Positions 10,188 through 17,443 of a stretch of DNA of 33,095 nt are shown here, one piece after another. A model generated the notes under the pieces. It searched no databases. It saw only the letters and a list, made by a program, of their open reading frames with translations, and was not told the origin of the DNA. Position 1 is the first letter of the stretch. The number at the start of each line of letters is the position of its first letter. The stretch lies in contig JAAWWF010000050.1 of assembly GCA_021404565.1 (NCBI GenBank), positions 1-33,095 on the forward strand, read 5' to 3'. The DNA comes from Roseivirga sp. Lineage in GTDB: Bacteria; Bacteroidota; Bacteroidia; Cytophagales; Cyclobacteriaceae. A program made the translations under genes and the position numbers.

Positions 10188-10504
10188 GCATCAGCGAAAG
10201 ACGAAAAGGCTATTTGAGTTGACCGAATAGCCTGGTGTAGTCAAATGCTGATGCCTTTTAATTCTCACATGTGCGGCATCAGTTCTACCCAAAAGGCGTG
10301 CACGCCCTTTTGCCAATGGTGAGTGTTTGAGCAGCTGGCTCCAGATGACCGGGAAGTCATAAATCCGGAAACAGCGGCTCAGCACCCACCACAGACTTCC
10401 CATTTCTTATGCCCTCTGCGATGCTTTTGCATCCACTCCACAGCTATCCAAGGGACTGCTGAACAGGAGCTCTGTGACCCTGCAGTGCATCCGGAGGGCT
10501 TTTT
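10188..10504 (+). ncRNA. Possible structured leader or small RNA ending in a terminator-like hairpin
   Basis: No protein signal, but several complementary segments: GCATCAGC (10188-10195) with GCTGATGC (10247-10254); the same CTGATGCC (10248-10255) with GGCATCAG (10275-10282), so these two stems exclude each other; inner GGCTATT (10208-10214) with AATAGCC (10226-10232); palindrome GGCGTGCACGCC (10295-10306) flanked by AAAA/cTTTT; TGAGCAGCTG (10328-10337) with CAGCGGCTCA (10372-10381, one mismatch); GGGAAGTC (10351-10358) with GACTTCCC (10394-10401), which crosses the previous stem. The end is GCCCTC (10411) / GAGGGC (10494-10499) followed by TTTTT, 21 bases before the lipoprotein ATG. About one perfect 8-bp match is expected by chance in this length, so some pairings may be spurious. 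It matches no RNA family I recognise. Confidence 0.35.
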
Positions 10505-10525
10505 CTGACCCAAAAATTTAAGAAC

Positions 10526-10705
10526 ATGAAAAAGTTTAATTGGATTATAGTAGCCATACTGGTACTCATTGTAGCGTTTTCGTCATGTGATCATACAGAT
10601 ACTGAACCTCAGCAGAATATCATTTTGAATCAACTCTCTGAAGGAGGAGGTGATGATGATGAAGAGGTCATTATTATTGGAGATACAACGGACATCGATC
10701 CTTAA
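10526..10705 (+). CDS. Small putative lipoprotein (59 aa), unknown function
   Basis: ATG 10526 to TAA 10703-10705. The 59-residue product begins MKKFNWIIVAILVLIVAFSSC, a signal peptide with a lipobox-like FSSC (Cys21), so it is probably membrane-anchored. The mature part is short and strongly acidic (EGGGDDDEEVIIIGD), which could bind cations or a partner surface; no family is recognised. No Shine-Dalgarno is seen, as usual in the phylum. The possible structured leader with a terminator-like end lies directly upstream, and a strong hairpin terminator lies just downstream. That makes it a monocistronic unit. Confidence 0.6.
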   Translation: MKKFNWIIVAILVLIVAFSSCDHTDTEPQQNIILNQLSEGGGDDDEEVIIIGDTTDIDP

Positions 10706-10717
10706 TTGATAACTCAC

Positions 10718-10751
10718 AAATTGAGTCGCTTCAAATGAAACGACTCAATTT
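10718..10751. terminator. Bidirectional hairpin terminator between convergent genes
   Basis: Perfect 11-bp inverted repeat AAATTGAGTCG (10718-10728) / CGACTCAATTT (10741-10751), with a further TTCA/TGAA pairing inside the loop. It sits between the convergent lipoprotein gene (ending 10705) and kinase gene. The kinase stop codon (10745-10747) lies inside the right arm. A/T-rich flanks on both arms fit a terminator for either direction. Confidence 0.75.
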
Positions 10752-12634
10752 CTCACTGGAAAACAAACCTGAATCATCGCTCCCTGACCATTCCCAAAGG
10801 TCAAATACCCTGATAACTCTTCCGCCAAATCCCGCATAATTCTAAGCCCACTATGCCCTTCTTTATCTATTGAAGAACTGAATCCAGGTCCATTGTCTGC
10901 AACCGTTAAGCGTAACAAATCGGGCTCCTTTTTCTTAAGCCTCACTGTTAATTCCCTGGTTTTGAGCCCCTTGAACGCATGCTTAATAACGTTAGTCACT
11001 GATTCATTTAGGATTAATCCGATGGGCATAGCTTTATGCAGGTCAATATCCACATGATCAAGGTCTAGCTTAATTTTTACCTGATTTCCCGTCATTCTAA
11101 ATGAGATCATAAGGTTTTCTACTATGTTCTTCAGGTAGGTGGTCAGGTCAATACATTCAGGCGAATCTTCAGTAGAGGCATATAAGCTTTGATGGATAAG
11201 GTTGATGGACTTAATCTGGTTATCAATATCTCTGATTACTTCTTTTGTAGACTGATCCTTTAGTTTTAGCATTTGTTGTCGGATCAATCCACTTTGAGCC
11301 TGCAGATGGTTTTTTGTTCTGTGATTCAGCTCATTCAGAAGTCTCTCGACTCTCTCTTTTGCAAGCTTTCTTAGTCTCGATAGCTTCCTTGATTCTCTTA
11401 AAAAGATCACTACCATAATCGCCAGAGCTGTAAGCACAAGAATAATCATTATAAAATACCCCCTCTCCTTTTCCAACGACTCAAGTTCATTTTCTTTAAA
11501 TGCCAGTTCCCTGTCTTTTGATTTGATATTGAACCTTACTTCCGCCTCGATCAGGGAGTTCGTTTTTTCTTTGTCCAATATGAGCTCGTTCACTTCTATT
11601 AGTTGATTTGAAGACTTGAGGGCGGATTGGTAGTCTCCCATTTGTACATAGTATTCTCTGAACAAAGCCCGGGCTGTTGCTTGTTCTTTCAATAAATGTC
11701 CTTCAACGGCATTTTTCAAAGCCAACCTGAGATAGGGTAAAGCTGAAGTCGGATCATTTAAACTAAGGTGCAGTCTGGCAAGGTGATTGGAGCTGGTTAC
11801 CGTACCGGCCTTATTCTTTGATCTGGTCCTAATTCGAAGAGATTCCTCAAAGTAACCTCTTGCCTTTTCATAGTTTTGGGATTCTACAGCTACCTCTCCC
11901 AACTTTGCAAAGGAACTTGCAAAGGAACTGGTATCCATGTGTGCTCTTTTGATGTCCAAAGACTGTCGATATAGTTCACGGGCCTTTGGCAAATCCTTTG
12001 ATTCTAGGTGCCAATTCCCCAAATTCTGAAGGGACCGGGCCACACCTGATTTATAATCCAATTCCTCACGTAACTCAAGAGCTTTGATCAAATACTCATA
12101 AGAAATATCCATTGTACCAATCTCCCTATGAATGTTACCTATGGTACTGTAAACAGCCGCAAGCCTTTTCTTTTCCCCTTTCCTTTCATACGTATCTGCG
12201 GCCTGAAATAAATTTTCGAACGCTTTCGTATAAATGTTCATGCCCTTGTAAGCCTGACCGAGATTAGTACGAACACCTGCGACATTAATTTCCTCATTGG
12301 CCTGCAAAAGGTATTCTATAGCTCGCTCATAGTTTTCAATTCCACTTATGTAATCACCCAGTTCGTTACTGACGCCTCCAAGGTTAGCATAAGCCTGGCC
12401 CATAAGCCCCAATTGACCGTTCTGCTCTGCATACTCCGCCATCAGGGACAAATACTTTCTGGCTGAATCGTATTGCTCCCTCCCCATATACCTCTGTCCA
12501 AGTCGGAGGTAGTGCCTGGGTTTCCTTTCATCTGTTGTTTCCCTGGCCATAACCTTTAAGCTGTCCATACTCTGAGAGTTAACAGCAAAAGACACGAAAA
12601 GTATAAAAACAGGGAAAATCCATCGACTTTGCAT
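10745..12634 (-). CDS. TPR-repeat sensor histidine kinase (HisKA_2 type)
   Basis: 629 residues. A signal peptide (MQSRWIFPVFILFVSFAVNS) is followed by tetratricopeptide repeats (about 35-345), a linker helix, one transmembrane segment at 393-412 (FIMIILVLTALAIMVVIFL), then the kinase core. The dimerisation box LNELNHRTKNHLQ carries the phospho-acceptor His438 in the HisKA_2 style. The ATPase domain has an N-box (GLILNESVTNVIKHAF, Asn543) and G-box (DNGPGFSS, 580-587). It should sense a periplasmic signal through the TPR region and phosphorylate a response regulator in the cytoplasm. Divergent (73-bp gap) from a REC-LytTR regulator, its likely partner. The sensor plan is like that of the TPR-HTH protein at 7612, but with a phosphotransfer output. 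Confidence 0.9.
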   Translation of the reverse strand: MQSRWIFPVFILFVSFAVNSQSMDSLKVMARETTDERKPRHYLRLGQRYMGREQYDSARKYLSLMAEYAEQNGQLGLMGQAYANLGGVSNELGDYISGIENYERAIEYLLQANEEINVAGVRTNLGQAYKGMNIYTKAFENLFQAADTYERKGEKKRLAAVYSTIGNIHREIGTMDISYEYLIKALELREELDYKSGVARSLQNLGNWHLESKDLPKARELYRQSLDIKRAHMDTSSFASSFAKLGEVAVESQNYEKARGYFEESLRIRTRSKNKAGTVTSSNHLARLHLSLNDPTSALPYLRLALKNAVEGHLLKEQATARALFREYYVQMGDYQSALKSSNQLIEVNELILDKEKTNSLIEAEVRFNIKSKDRELAFKENELESLEKERGYFIMIILVLTALAIMVVIFLRESRKLSRLRKLAKERVERLLNELNHRTKNHLQAQSGLIRQQMLKLKDQSTKEVIRDIDNQIKSINLIHQSLYASTEDSPECIDLTTYLKNIVENLMISFRMTGNQVKIKLDLDHVDIDLHKAMPIGLILNESVTNVIKHAFKGLKTRELTVRLKKKEPDLLRLTVADNGPGFSSSIDKEGHSGLRIMRDLAEELSGYLTFGNGQGAMIQVCFPVRN

Positions 12635-12707
12635 AGCTCTATTTTCTATTGACCTGAAAATTGAATATCAATTTATATATTGAAATAAATAAACCAATAA
12701 TGAATTA
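12635..12707. promoter_or_regulatory. Divergent promoter region of the kinase / LytTR regulator pair
   Basis: A 73-bp, very A/T-rich spacer (for example TTTATATATTGAAATAAATAAACC) between two divergent start codons of a kinase and a LytTR regulator. Shared control, including autoregulation by the LytTR protein, is plausible. I do not see a clear direct-repeat LytTR site, so the call rests on position and composition. Confidence 0.45.
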
Positions 12708-13430
12708 ATGCAAAAGGTAAAAGTGCTGATCGTTGAAGATGAAACTATGGTAGCCAATGACTTAAGGTATCAACTGTCTTCTTTAGGCTATGAAGTATGT
12801 GCGGTCGCCAAATCGGGCGAAGAGGCACTTAGAAATTGTGAAATTCATCAACCGGACCTGGTACTCATGGATATCAAAATTCATGGAGAGCTCGATGGTA
12901 TAGACACCGCCATCAAAGTAGCTAACAGCTATGGCATACCCATCATTTACCTGTCTGATCTTAAGGACCCTGCGACTTTGGAACGGGCTAAAAAAAGCAG
13001 GTCTTTCAGCTTTTTGAGCAAACCGGTGACTGAATTTACACTGTTGTCGAGTATAGAATTTGCCATTAAAAATCACCTTCTACTTAGTCATCAGGCGGCT
13101 GAGAGCTTTGACGGTTTGAAAGATTATGTATTTATAAGAGAGGGCAATGCGCATACAAAAATGCCAATAGACAGCATACTGTGGCTCAAAGCGGCCGGAG
13201 CCTACTGTGAGATTCAAACACCCGGCAAAATATACGTTCAGTCTAAAAACATGAGAGAGGTGAGTGAATACTTTAATCCCTCCTTATTCGTAAAAGCGCA
13301 TAAATCATACATTGTTAATGTCACAAAAATCGACTCTTATGAGGGTACGGAAATAATGATAAACGGTACCAAAATTCCCATTGGCAAAACATTTTTGCAG
13401 GACTTTAAAAAGCGACTGAAGCTTATTTAA
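12708..13430 (+). CDS. LytTR-family response regulator
   Basis: 240 residues: receiver domain at 1-125 and LytTR DNA-binding domain at about 134-238. The receiver keeps the acidic pair Glu10/Asp11, phospho-acceptor Asp55 (LVLMDIKI), a Ser at the switch position (YLSD, Ser83) and Lys105 (FLSKP). The LytTR part has typical ILWLKAAGAYCEI and FVKAHKSYIVNV segments. It is expected to bind direct-repeat promoter elements as a dimer once phosphorylated, most likely by the divergent HisKA_2 kinase. Whether it controls the downstream gene set (13534 onward, 103 bp away, same strand) is open; co-transcription is possible. Confidence 0.92.
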   Translation: MQKVKVLIVEDETMVANDLRYQLSSLGYEVCAVAKSGEEALRNCEIHQPDLVLMDIKIHGELDGIDTAIKVANSYGIPIIYLSDLKDPATLERAKKSRSFSFLSKPVTEFTLLSSIEFAIKNHLLLSHQAAESFDGLKDYVFIREGNAHTKMPIDSILWLKAAGAYCEIQTPGKIYVQSKNMREVSEYFNPSLFVKAHKSYIVNVTKIDSYEGTEIMINGTKIPIGKTFLQDFKKRLKLI

Positions 13431-13533
13431 GAAAACCTGATCGTACACTTAAGAAACCCAAATCTCCTTACGGAAACTATTTTTCCTCGTTGACAGCAGA
13501 TACCGCTTATTCATGCTTTAAACCCATTAAAGC

Positions 13534-14388
13534 ATGTCTGATTTCGACAAAACCAAAATAGAAGTGCTGTTCTCTATGGCACTGGCCAAAGCCAGAGTTG
13601 AGAGGAACAGAACCGGCTTCAGGACGCTCAGCGAAAAAATTAACGAAAGTAAAGACCTGAAATCACCCGGTATTGAGCTTAAATATCTGGACGAAAGTGT
13701 TCATAAGAAACTTATCATCAGCTCACAAAAACGCCATTCATCTGTCGGCTTACACCGCGACTATGTTGAGGTATTGGTGAAATATGTTGGCTATGAGAGC
13801 TTTCAGAACTTTGAGGCAATCTGGAATAACATGAATCACGTAACCGAACCCAACACATATAAACCCCTCCGGCTTATCTGTGAGCAGGGTTTGGAAGAGG
13901 AGCTTGAAGAATACATTAAGCAAATGCGTCATCCAGGTCAGGCTACCGGGTTGAAAATTTCAAGGCAGTCGATTACTGAGGTATCGGACCTGGAGGACAG
14001 TATTGACAACACTGGTGTTGAGACGATGTACTATACCCTTATCACTTCTGACACCTGGCTCACCAAACAGCCATTAGATGAACTTAATAAACTCATAAAA
14101 CGGGGTAGGTTACTTCCAATCATATTTAAAAGGGAAGAAGGAAAAACAGAAACCTCAGTCAGCGCCTTCTCCAGACTGGACCTTTACCTATTTGGTCAAA
14201 GGCTTATCTGCCTTGAGGGAAAAAAGGGCTTAGACGAACCTCAGTTCAAAAAGTCCTTGAGCAGCACCCGAAAAACAGTCAATATAAGCGACTCCGGAGC
14301 GATCAACCTGGGGCATATCGGGAGTATTAAAGGGAAATATATCTCATCCAGAGATATGCACATTACCATCAAAAAGAGAAGGAAATAG
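13534..14388 (+). CDS. Unknown protein: HTH-like N-terminus, possible TIR-like core, C-terminal GK-RD motif
   Basis: 284 residues, no signal peptide, so cytoplasmic. Residues 26-96 resemble the atypical HTH-like N-terminal domain of many Bacteroidota proteins (FRTLSEKI, then VEVLVKYVGYESFQNF). Residues 111-200 run strand-helix-strand (LRLICEQG, LEEELEEYIKQM, YYTLITSDTWL, LDELNKLIKRGRLLPIIF). The last part is similar to the second half of TIR domains, with Glu183 where TIR enzymes hold their catalytic Glu. This is a weak pattern match, not a confident assignment. The C-terminus (264-279) is IKGKYISSRDMHITI, matching the start of the next protein (IEGKHLAGRDLIIN). I infer a cytoplasmic sensor or effector that pairs with the membrane protein downstream. 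Start chosen at the ATG before SDFDKTK. Confidence 0.7.
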   Translation: MSDFDKTKIEVLFSMALAKARVERNRTGFRTLSEKINESKDLKSPGIELKYLDESVHKKLIISSQKRHSSVGLHRDYVEVLVKYVGYESFQNFEAIWNNMNHVTEPNTYKPLRLICEQGLEEELEEYIKQMRHPGQATGLKISRQSITEVSDLEDSIDNTGVETMYYTLITSDTWLTKQPLDELNKLIKRGRLLPIIFKREEGKTETSVSAFSRLDLYLFGQRLICLEGKKGLDEPQFKKSLSSTRKTVNISDSGAINLGHIGSIKGKYISSRDMHITIKKRRK

Positions 14389-14553
14389 ATCGATAAACCG
14401 GTGCTAAAAACAGAAACCCTGTCTGTCCTTCAGAAACCGAAAAGTCTCTTCCAAAACTAATTTTTGCTCTTAGAAAGTAAAATTCTACTCGGAGGTTTAT
14501 GTGCTAATCTTTGATTAAAACAACCTCTGGTCTTCGAAACCGGGCCAAATATC
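14389..14553. other. Gap between the two motif-sharing genes; no gene seen
   Basis: 165 bases without a coding frame of note. A promoter for the tightly packed downstream set (14554-17295) is possible here. No clear promoter element, terminator hairpin or repeat was found by eye. Confidence 0.4.
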
Positions 14554-15771
14554 ATGATGAGAATAAGCACGGATAAAATCGAGGGAAAGCATTTAGCAGG
14601 CAGAGACCTGATCATTAACAAAACCATTGAAAGAGTGGGGGTAGAAAGAACCCTGGCTATGAGTACTCTCCTCATGATCGGTATGACCCTCTTGGCCTTC
14701 TTGCTTCCCTGCCCTTCACGCTTTCAATATGAGGTTTTTAGAATACTGACAGCCATAGGTCTTTTTGGTTTTAGCTCAGTATTACCGAATGCCATGAAGG
14801 TAAAAATACCGGGAAACCTCAAAGCGACCGGGGCACTTCTCATTTTTCTCGTGGCCCTTATCTGGAACCCAACTTCCCTGCTGGCAAATGATGGCTGCGA
14901 TGATCAGCTCAGTATCTCAGGTACTGTCTGGTTGGGAAACGAAAGGCTTGCAGGAGCCAAGGTCAGTGCTCCATTGTTGGATGAGATTGACGAAACAAAT
15001 TCCAGCGGTGAATTCAATTTACCATTTGACAATTCATTAAAGGGCCAGTCTATTGAATTGACTGTGAGCTACCGGCAACTGGAAAAACGATACCCAATTG
15101 CCGTATTAGATAATAAAGCTGATATAAGGATACACTTTGCCGACACGATCACTCCGTTGACAGACTCCCTGGTTATCAAAGCTGTTATGGAGCATCTCAC
15201 CAAAAGCCAAAATTCCGTAAAGGCTGAACTTAAAATGTTACTGCTAAAGCATAACAAAAAACCATCAGGCAGAAGGACGATAGAGGAACGATTGGCCATC
15301 TGGCAAGGCCTGGAAGGTGGTGAAAGGAATGAAATCGTCTTCGAAAATGAGTTTCTAAAGCTGAATACCCTAAAGTCTATAAAAGCAGCTGATCTCCAAT
15401 CCGACTACCTGATGCTGGCCACAGGCTGGGGTATGAAAACGCCACAGTTTTTTCTGATCAATTGGCAAAATGAAATTGAGCAAGGACAACATCAAAGTAC
15501 TGTAAAACTGGAACTGCTAGTCTTCAACCAGGCCAATGACCAATTTGAACTAATCGGTAATACAGACCATAAACTCCGGGCAAGAACTAAACACAACATC
15601 AAATACCTCTCTCCACTGCAATTAGTACATATAAAACTGGAGTATTCGCACAGGACAGATTGGAAAAAGCAAAGCAAGATCAGGATTATTGGCAACCTGC
15701 CTGAAGAAGAATACTTGCTGGAATTTAAGAATACCGACTGGGAGATAGTAGATGCCACACGTCCGGAATAA
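14554..15771 (+). CDS. Membrane protein with N-terminal GK-RD motif and carboxypeptidase-regulatory-like domain
   Basis: 405 residues; start at 14554 (MM), or equally 14557. Residues 7-22 (DKIEGKHLAGRDLIIN) match the C-terminus of the preceding protein. Hydrophobic helices lie at about 34-54 (MSTLLMIGMTLLAFLLP), 62-78 and 92-110 (GALLIFLVALIW); with three spans the remainder would be outside the inner membrane. Residues 119-195 look like a carboxypeptidase-regulatory-like Ig fold (SISGTVWLGNERLAGAKV, then NSSGEFNLPF). Residues 200-405 are unassigned. The short N-terminal motif facing the cytoplasm fits a receptor for a matching motif on the upstream protein (inference). It leads a tight run: the nuclease gene starts 16 bases after its stop. 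No enzymatic signature was seen. Confidence 0.75.
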   Translation: MMRISTDKIEGKHLAGRDLIINKTIERVGVERTLAMSTLLMIGMTLLAFLLPCPSRFQYEVFRILTAIGLFGFSSVLPNAMKVKIPGNLKATGALLIFLVALIWNPTSLLANDGCDDQLSISGTVWLGNERLAGAKVSAPLLDEIDETNSSGEFNLPFDNSLKGQSIELTVSYRQLEKRYPIAVLDNKADIRIHFADTITPLTDSLVIKAVMEHLTKSQNSVKAELKMLLLKHNKKPSGRRTIEERLAIWQGLEGGERNEIVFENEFLKLNTLKSIKAADLQSDYLMLATGWGMKTPQFFLINWQNEIEQGQHQSTVKLELLVFNQANDQFELIGNTDHKLRARTKHNIKYLSPLQLVHIKLEYSHRTDWKKQSKIRIIGNLPEEEYLLEFKNTDWEIVDATRPE

Positions 15772-15787
15772 GCTAAACAACTGACAC

Positions 15788-16639
15788 ATGCAAACATTCA
15801 AAATTCAGAATCGATTTCTAAGAAAATATGCGGCAAACGGCCTGATGCTTTTCTCCTTATTTCTGGTCATCGGTTGTAGCCCTCAGCTTAATCCAGGCAA
15901 GGGGGGTGGGAACCGGGTAAACTCCAGTCCACACCTAAAGTTTGAAACTGACGCGCTATCCGATTTGATTCGGTATCAGGGCTTTGTTGTTCGTTATGAC
16001 TACCTCCATCGGGTACCCACCTTTGTAATCCACCGGATTACTCCTCAACAGCTCTCAGATAGTGCAGGTATAAAAGCGAAACGAAGCAACCGGTTTTGGG
16101 TAGATAAGACCAGACTTGTCTCCAAATCTGCCACATCTGATGATTATCGCAAAAGCGGATTCGATCGGGGTCATCATGCACCCGCAGGTGATTTTGTTTA
16201 TAGCCAGGAGCTCAAAGACGAGAGCTTTGTCTACTCCAACATCTCACCGCAGAAGGCAGGGCTCAACCGAGGCCCACTGGCAAAGATTGAAAGGCAAATA
16301 CGTGAAAAAGCAGAAGTCTGTAAGTGCAGGGCATATGTAATCACGGGCACCCACTTTGAAAGCAATACATCCAACTCAATCGGCAGCAACCAGGTAGGGG
16401 TACCAGACTATGTATACAAGCTTGTTTATTACCCCAAAACCAGCCATATGTTTGCTTTCCTTCTCGACAATCGGCTTGGCAAGTATCCGGGAGACCTATC
16501 ACAATATCAAAAAACTGTGGATGACATTGAAGCACTGACGCAAGAGGATTTCTTTGATCGGCTTGATGATGCCCTGGAGGATAAACTGGAGAAAAAGCGC
16601 CTCACATTCCAATCAGAAAACAAACCCCATTTCAACTAA
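15788..16639 (+). CDS. Lipoprotein DNA/RNA non-specific endonuclease (NUC1/EndA type)
   Basis: 283 residues. Signal peptide with lipobox LVIGC (Cys30), then a DNA/RNA non-specific endonuclease domain of beta-beta-alpha-metal type. Catalytic motif DRGHHAPAGDF (Asp126-Arg127-Gly128-His129), SNISPQ (Asn151) and the metal-binding Asn region LNRGPLAKIE (Asn160, Glu168) are all present, so it should be active. The family cuts DNA and RNA with Mg2+. Lipid anchoring puts this one on a membrane outside the cytoplasm, where it could digest incoming or environmental nucleic acid. It sits 16 bases after the membrane protein and 7 bases before the SH3b/DUF3761 gene, so the three are almost surely co-transcribed. 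No cytoplasmic inhibitor is obvious among the neighbours. Confidence 0.93.
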   Translation: MQTFKIQNRFLRKYAANGLMLFSLFLVIGCSPQLNPGKGGGNRVNSSPHLKFETDALSDLIRYQGFVVRYDYLHRVPTFVIHRITPQQLSDSAGIKAKRSNRFWVDKTRLVSKSATSDDYRKSGFDRGHHAPAGDFVYSQELKDESFVYSNISPQKAGLNRGPLAKIERQIREKAEVCKCRAYVITGTHFESNTSNSIGSNQVGVPDYVYKLVYYPKTSHMFAFLLDNRLGKYPGDLSQYQKTVDDIEALTQEDFFDRLDDALEDKLEKKRLTFQSENKPHFN

Positions 16640-16646
16640 CAGCATT

Positions 16647-17063
16647 ATGAAATATTTAATCACAATTGTCTCAATCGCACTGTTTTCCACTACTACCCTG
16701 TACGGTCAGTCAGGCACAAAATATCATGTGAATATCGAAACACTCAACCTTCATACTTCTGCTTCGGAAGGCTCTGGGGTGATTAGGAAGATGAAGAAAT
16801 ACGACAACCTGATACTGTTGGGAAAAATCAAGAGAAAAAATCGGGTGAAAGTTCAGTACAAAGACCTGCAAGGCTACGTCTCCACTCAATTTATACAAAA
16901 GGGAGAAGCAGTTTTTACTGTCCAATCTGTACGTGTGGGAGCCCGATGCAAGGACGGTTCCAGTAGTAAGGCTACCGGACGCGGGGCATGCTCACGCCAT
17001 GGGGGAGTCAAAGAGTGGAAGATGGAAGAAAAGAAAACTGTATCAATAATTATCAACAACTAG
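16647..17063 (+). CDS. Secreted SH3b-like protein with DUF3761-like Cys/His motif
   Basis: 138 residues from ATG 16647 (a longer frame upstream would overlap the nuclease gene and lose the signal peptide). Signal peptide MKYLITIVSIALFSTTTLYG; SH3b-like domain at about 25-83 (LNLHTSASEGSGVIRKM, then VKVQYKDLQGYVSTQFI). A C-terminal motif at 98-124, VGARCKDGSSSKATGRGACSRHGGV, has Cys101, Cys115 and His118, in the style of DUF3761. From memory, that motif also occurs at the ends of secreted thermonuclease-family proteins, which fits its position 7 bases after a secreted nuclease. It may help the nuclease or bind cell wall or glycan; the molecular function is unknown. Confidence 0.82.
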   Translation: MKYLITIVSIALFSTTTLYGQSGTKYHVNIETLNLHTSASEGSGVIRKMKKYDNLILLGKIKRKNRVKVQYKDLQGYVSTQFIQKGEAVFTVQSVRVGARCKDGSSSKATGRGACSRHGGVKEWKMEEKKTVSIIINN

Positions 17064-17088
17064 ATGTTCAACACTAAATCATAAGATC

Positions 17089-17295
17089 ATGCCAAAATAT
17101 TACGTCAACAAAAACGCACAATCAAACGGAGATCACGAGGTGCACAAAGAAGGCTGTAGCTACTTACCAAAAGTAGAAAACAGAACCTATTTGGGAGTAT
17201 TCAGCTCTTGCCATGACGCAGTGAAAGAGGCCAAAAAACACTACAGACAAGTAAATGGCTGCTATTATTGTTCCAGGGAGTGCCATACTAGCTGA
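17089..17295 (+). CDS. Small Cys/His-rich protein, probable zinc binder
   Basis: 68 residues with no signal peptide. The spaced residues His16, His19, Cys23, Cys41, Cys58, Cys61, Cys65 and His66 (HEVHKEGC, FSSCHDAV, GCYYCSRECHTS) suggest one or two structural zinc sites. From memory, short proteins with this NGDHEVH...GCSYLP...YLG.FSSC...CHTS pattern are widespread but uncharacterised. It follows the SH3b/DUF3761 gene by 25 bases and is the last gene of the run. It could act as a chaperone, immunity or regulatory partner of the nuclease set, but nothing in the sequence decides this. Confidence 0.75.
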   Translation: MPKYYVNKNAQSNGDHEVHKEGCSYLPKVENRTYLGVFSSCHDAVKEAKKHYRQVNGCYYCSRECHTS

Positions 17296-17390
17296 TAGAT
17301 CAGTAAACAGGCTCCTCTGGCCTCTTTATAGATATGCTCCTTTTTTCGCAGCATCTTTATCAGCATCAAATCTATTACTGGCAATTACAA

Positions 17391-17443
17391 AGGGTGCAAC
17401 AATATCTGAAGCACCCTCTTAGGATTGATATGCTATCAATCCT
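17391..17443 (+). terminator. Two tandem hairpins after the nuclease gene set
   Basis: AGGGTGC (17391-17397) / GCACCCT (17411-17417) is followed at once by AGGATTGATA (17421-17430) / TATCAATCCT (17434-17443), a perfect 10-bp stem with a 3-base loop. They lie about 100 bases after the last gene. Neither is followed by a strong T-run, so termination is probable from position rather than proven. Another role, such as mRNA 3' end protection, is possible. Confidence 0.5.

Noticed and set aside
10191-10508. Short frames on both strands in the structured stretch
   Set aside because: They disagree in strand, have no recognisable motifs and overlap the inverted repeats.
16554-16646. Longer N-terminus for the SH3b/DUF3761 protein
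   Set aside because: It would overlap the nuclease gene and hide the signal peptide that begins at ATG 16647.
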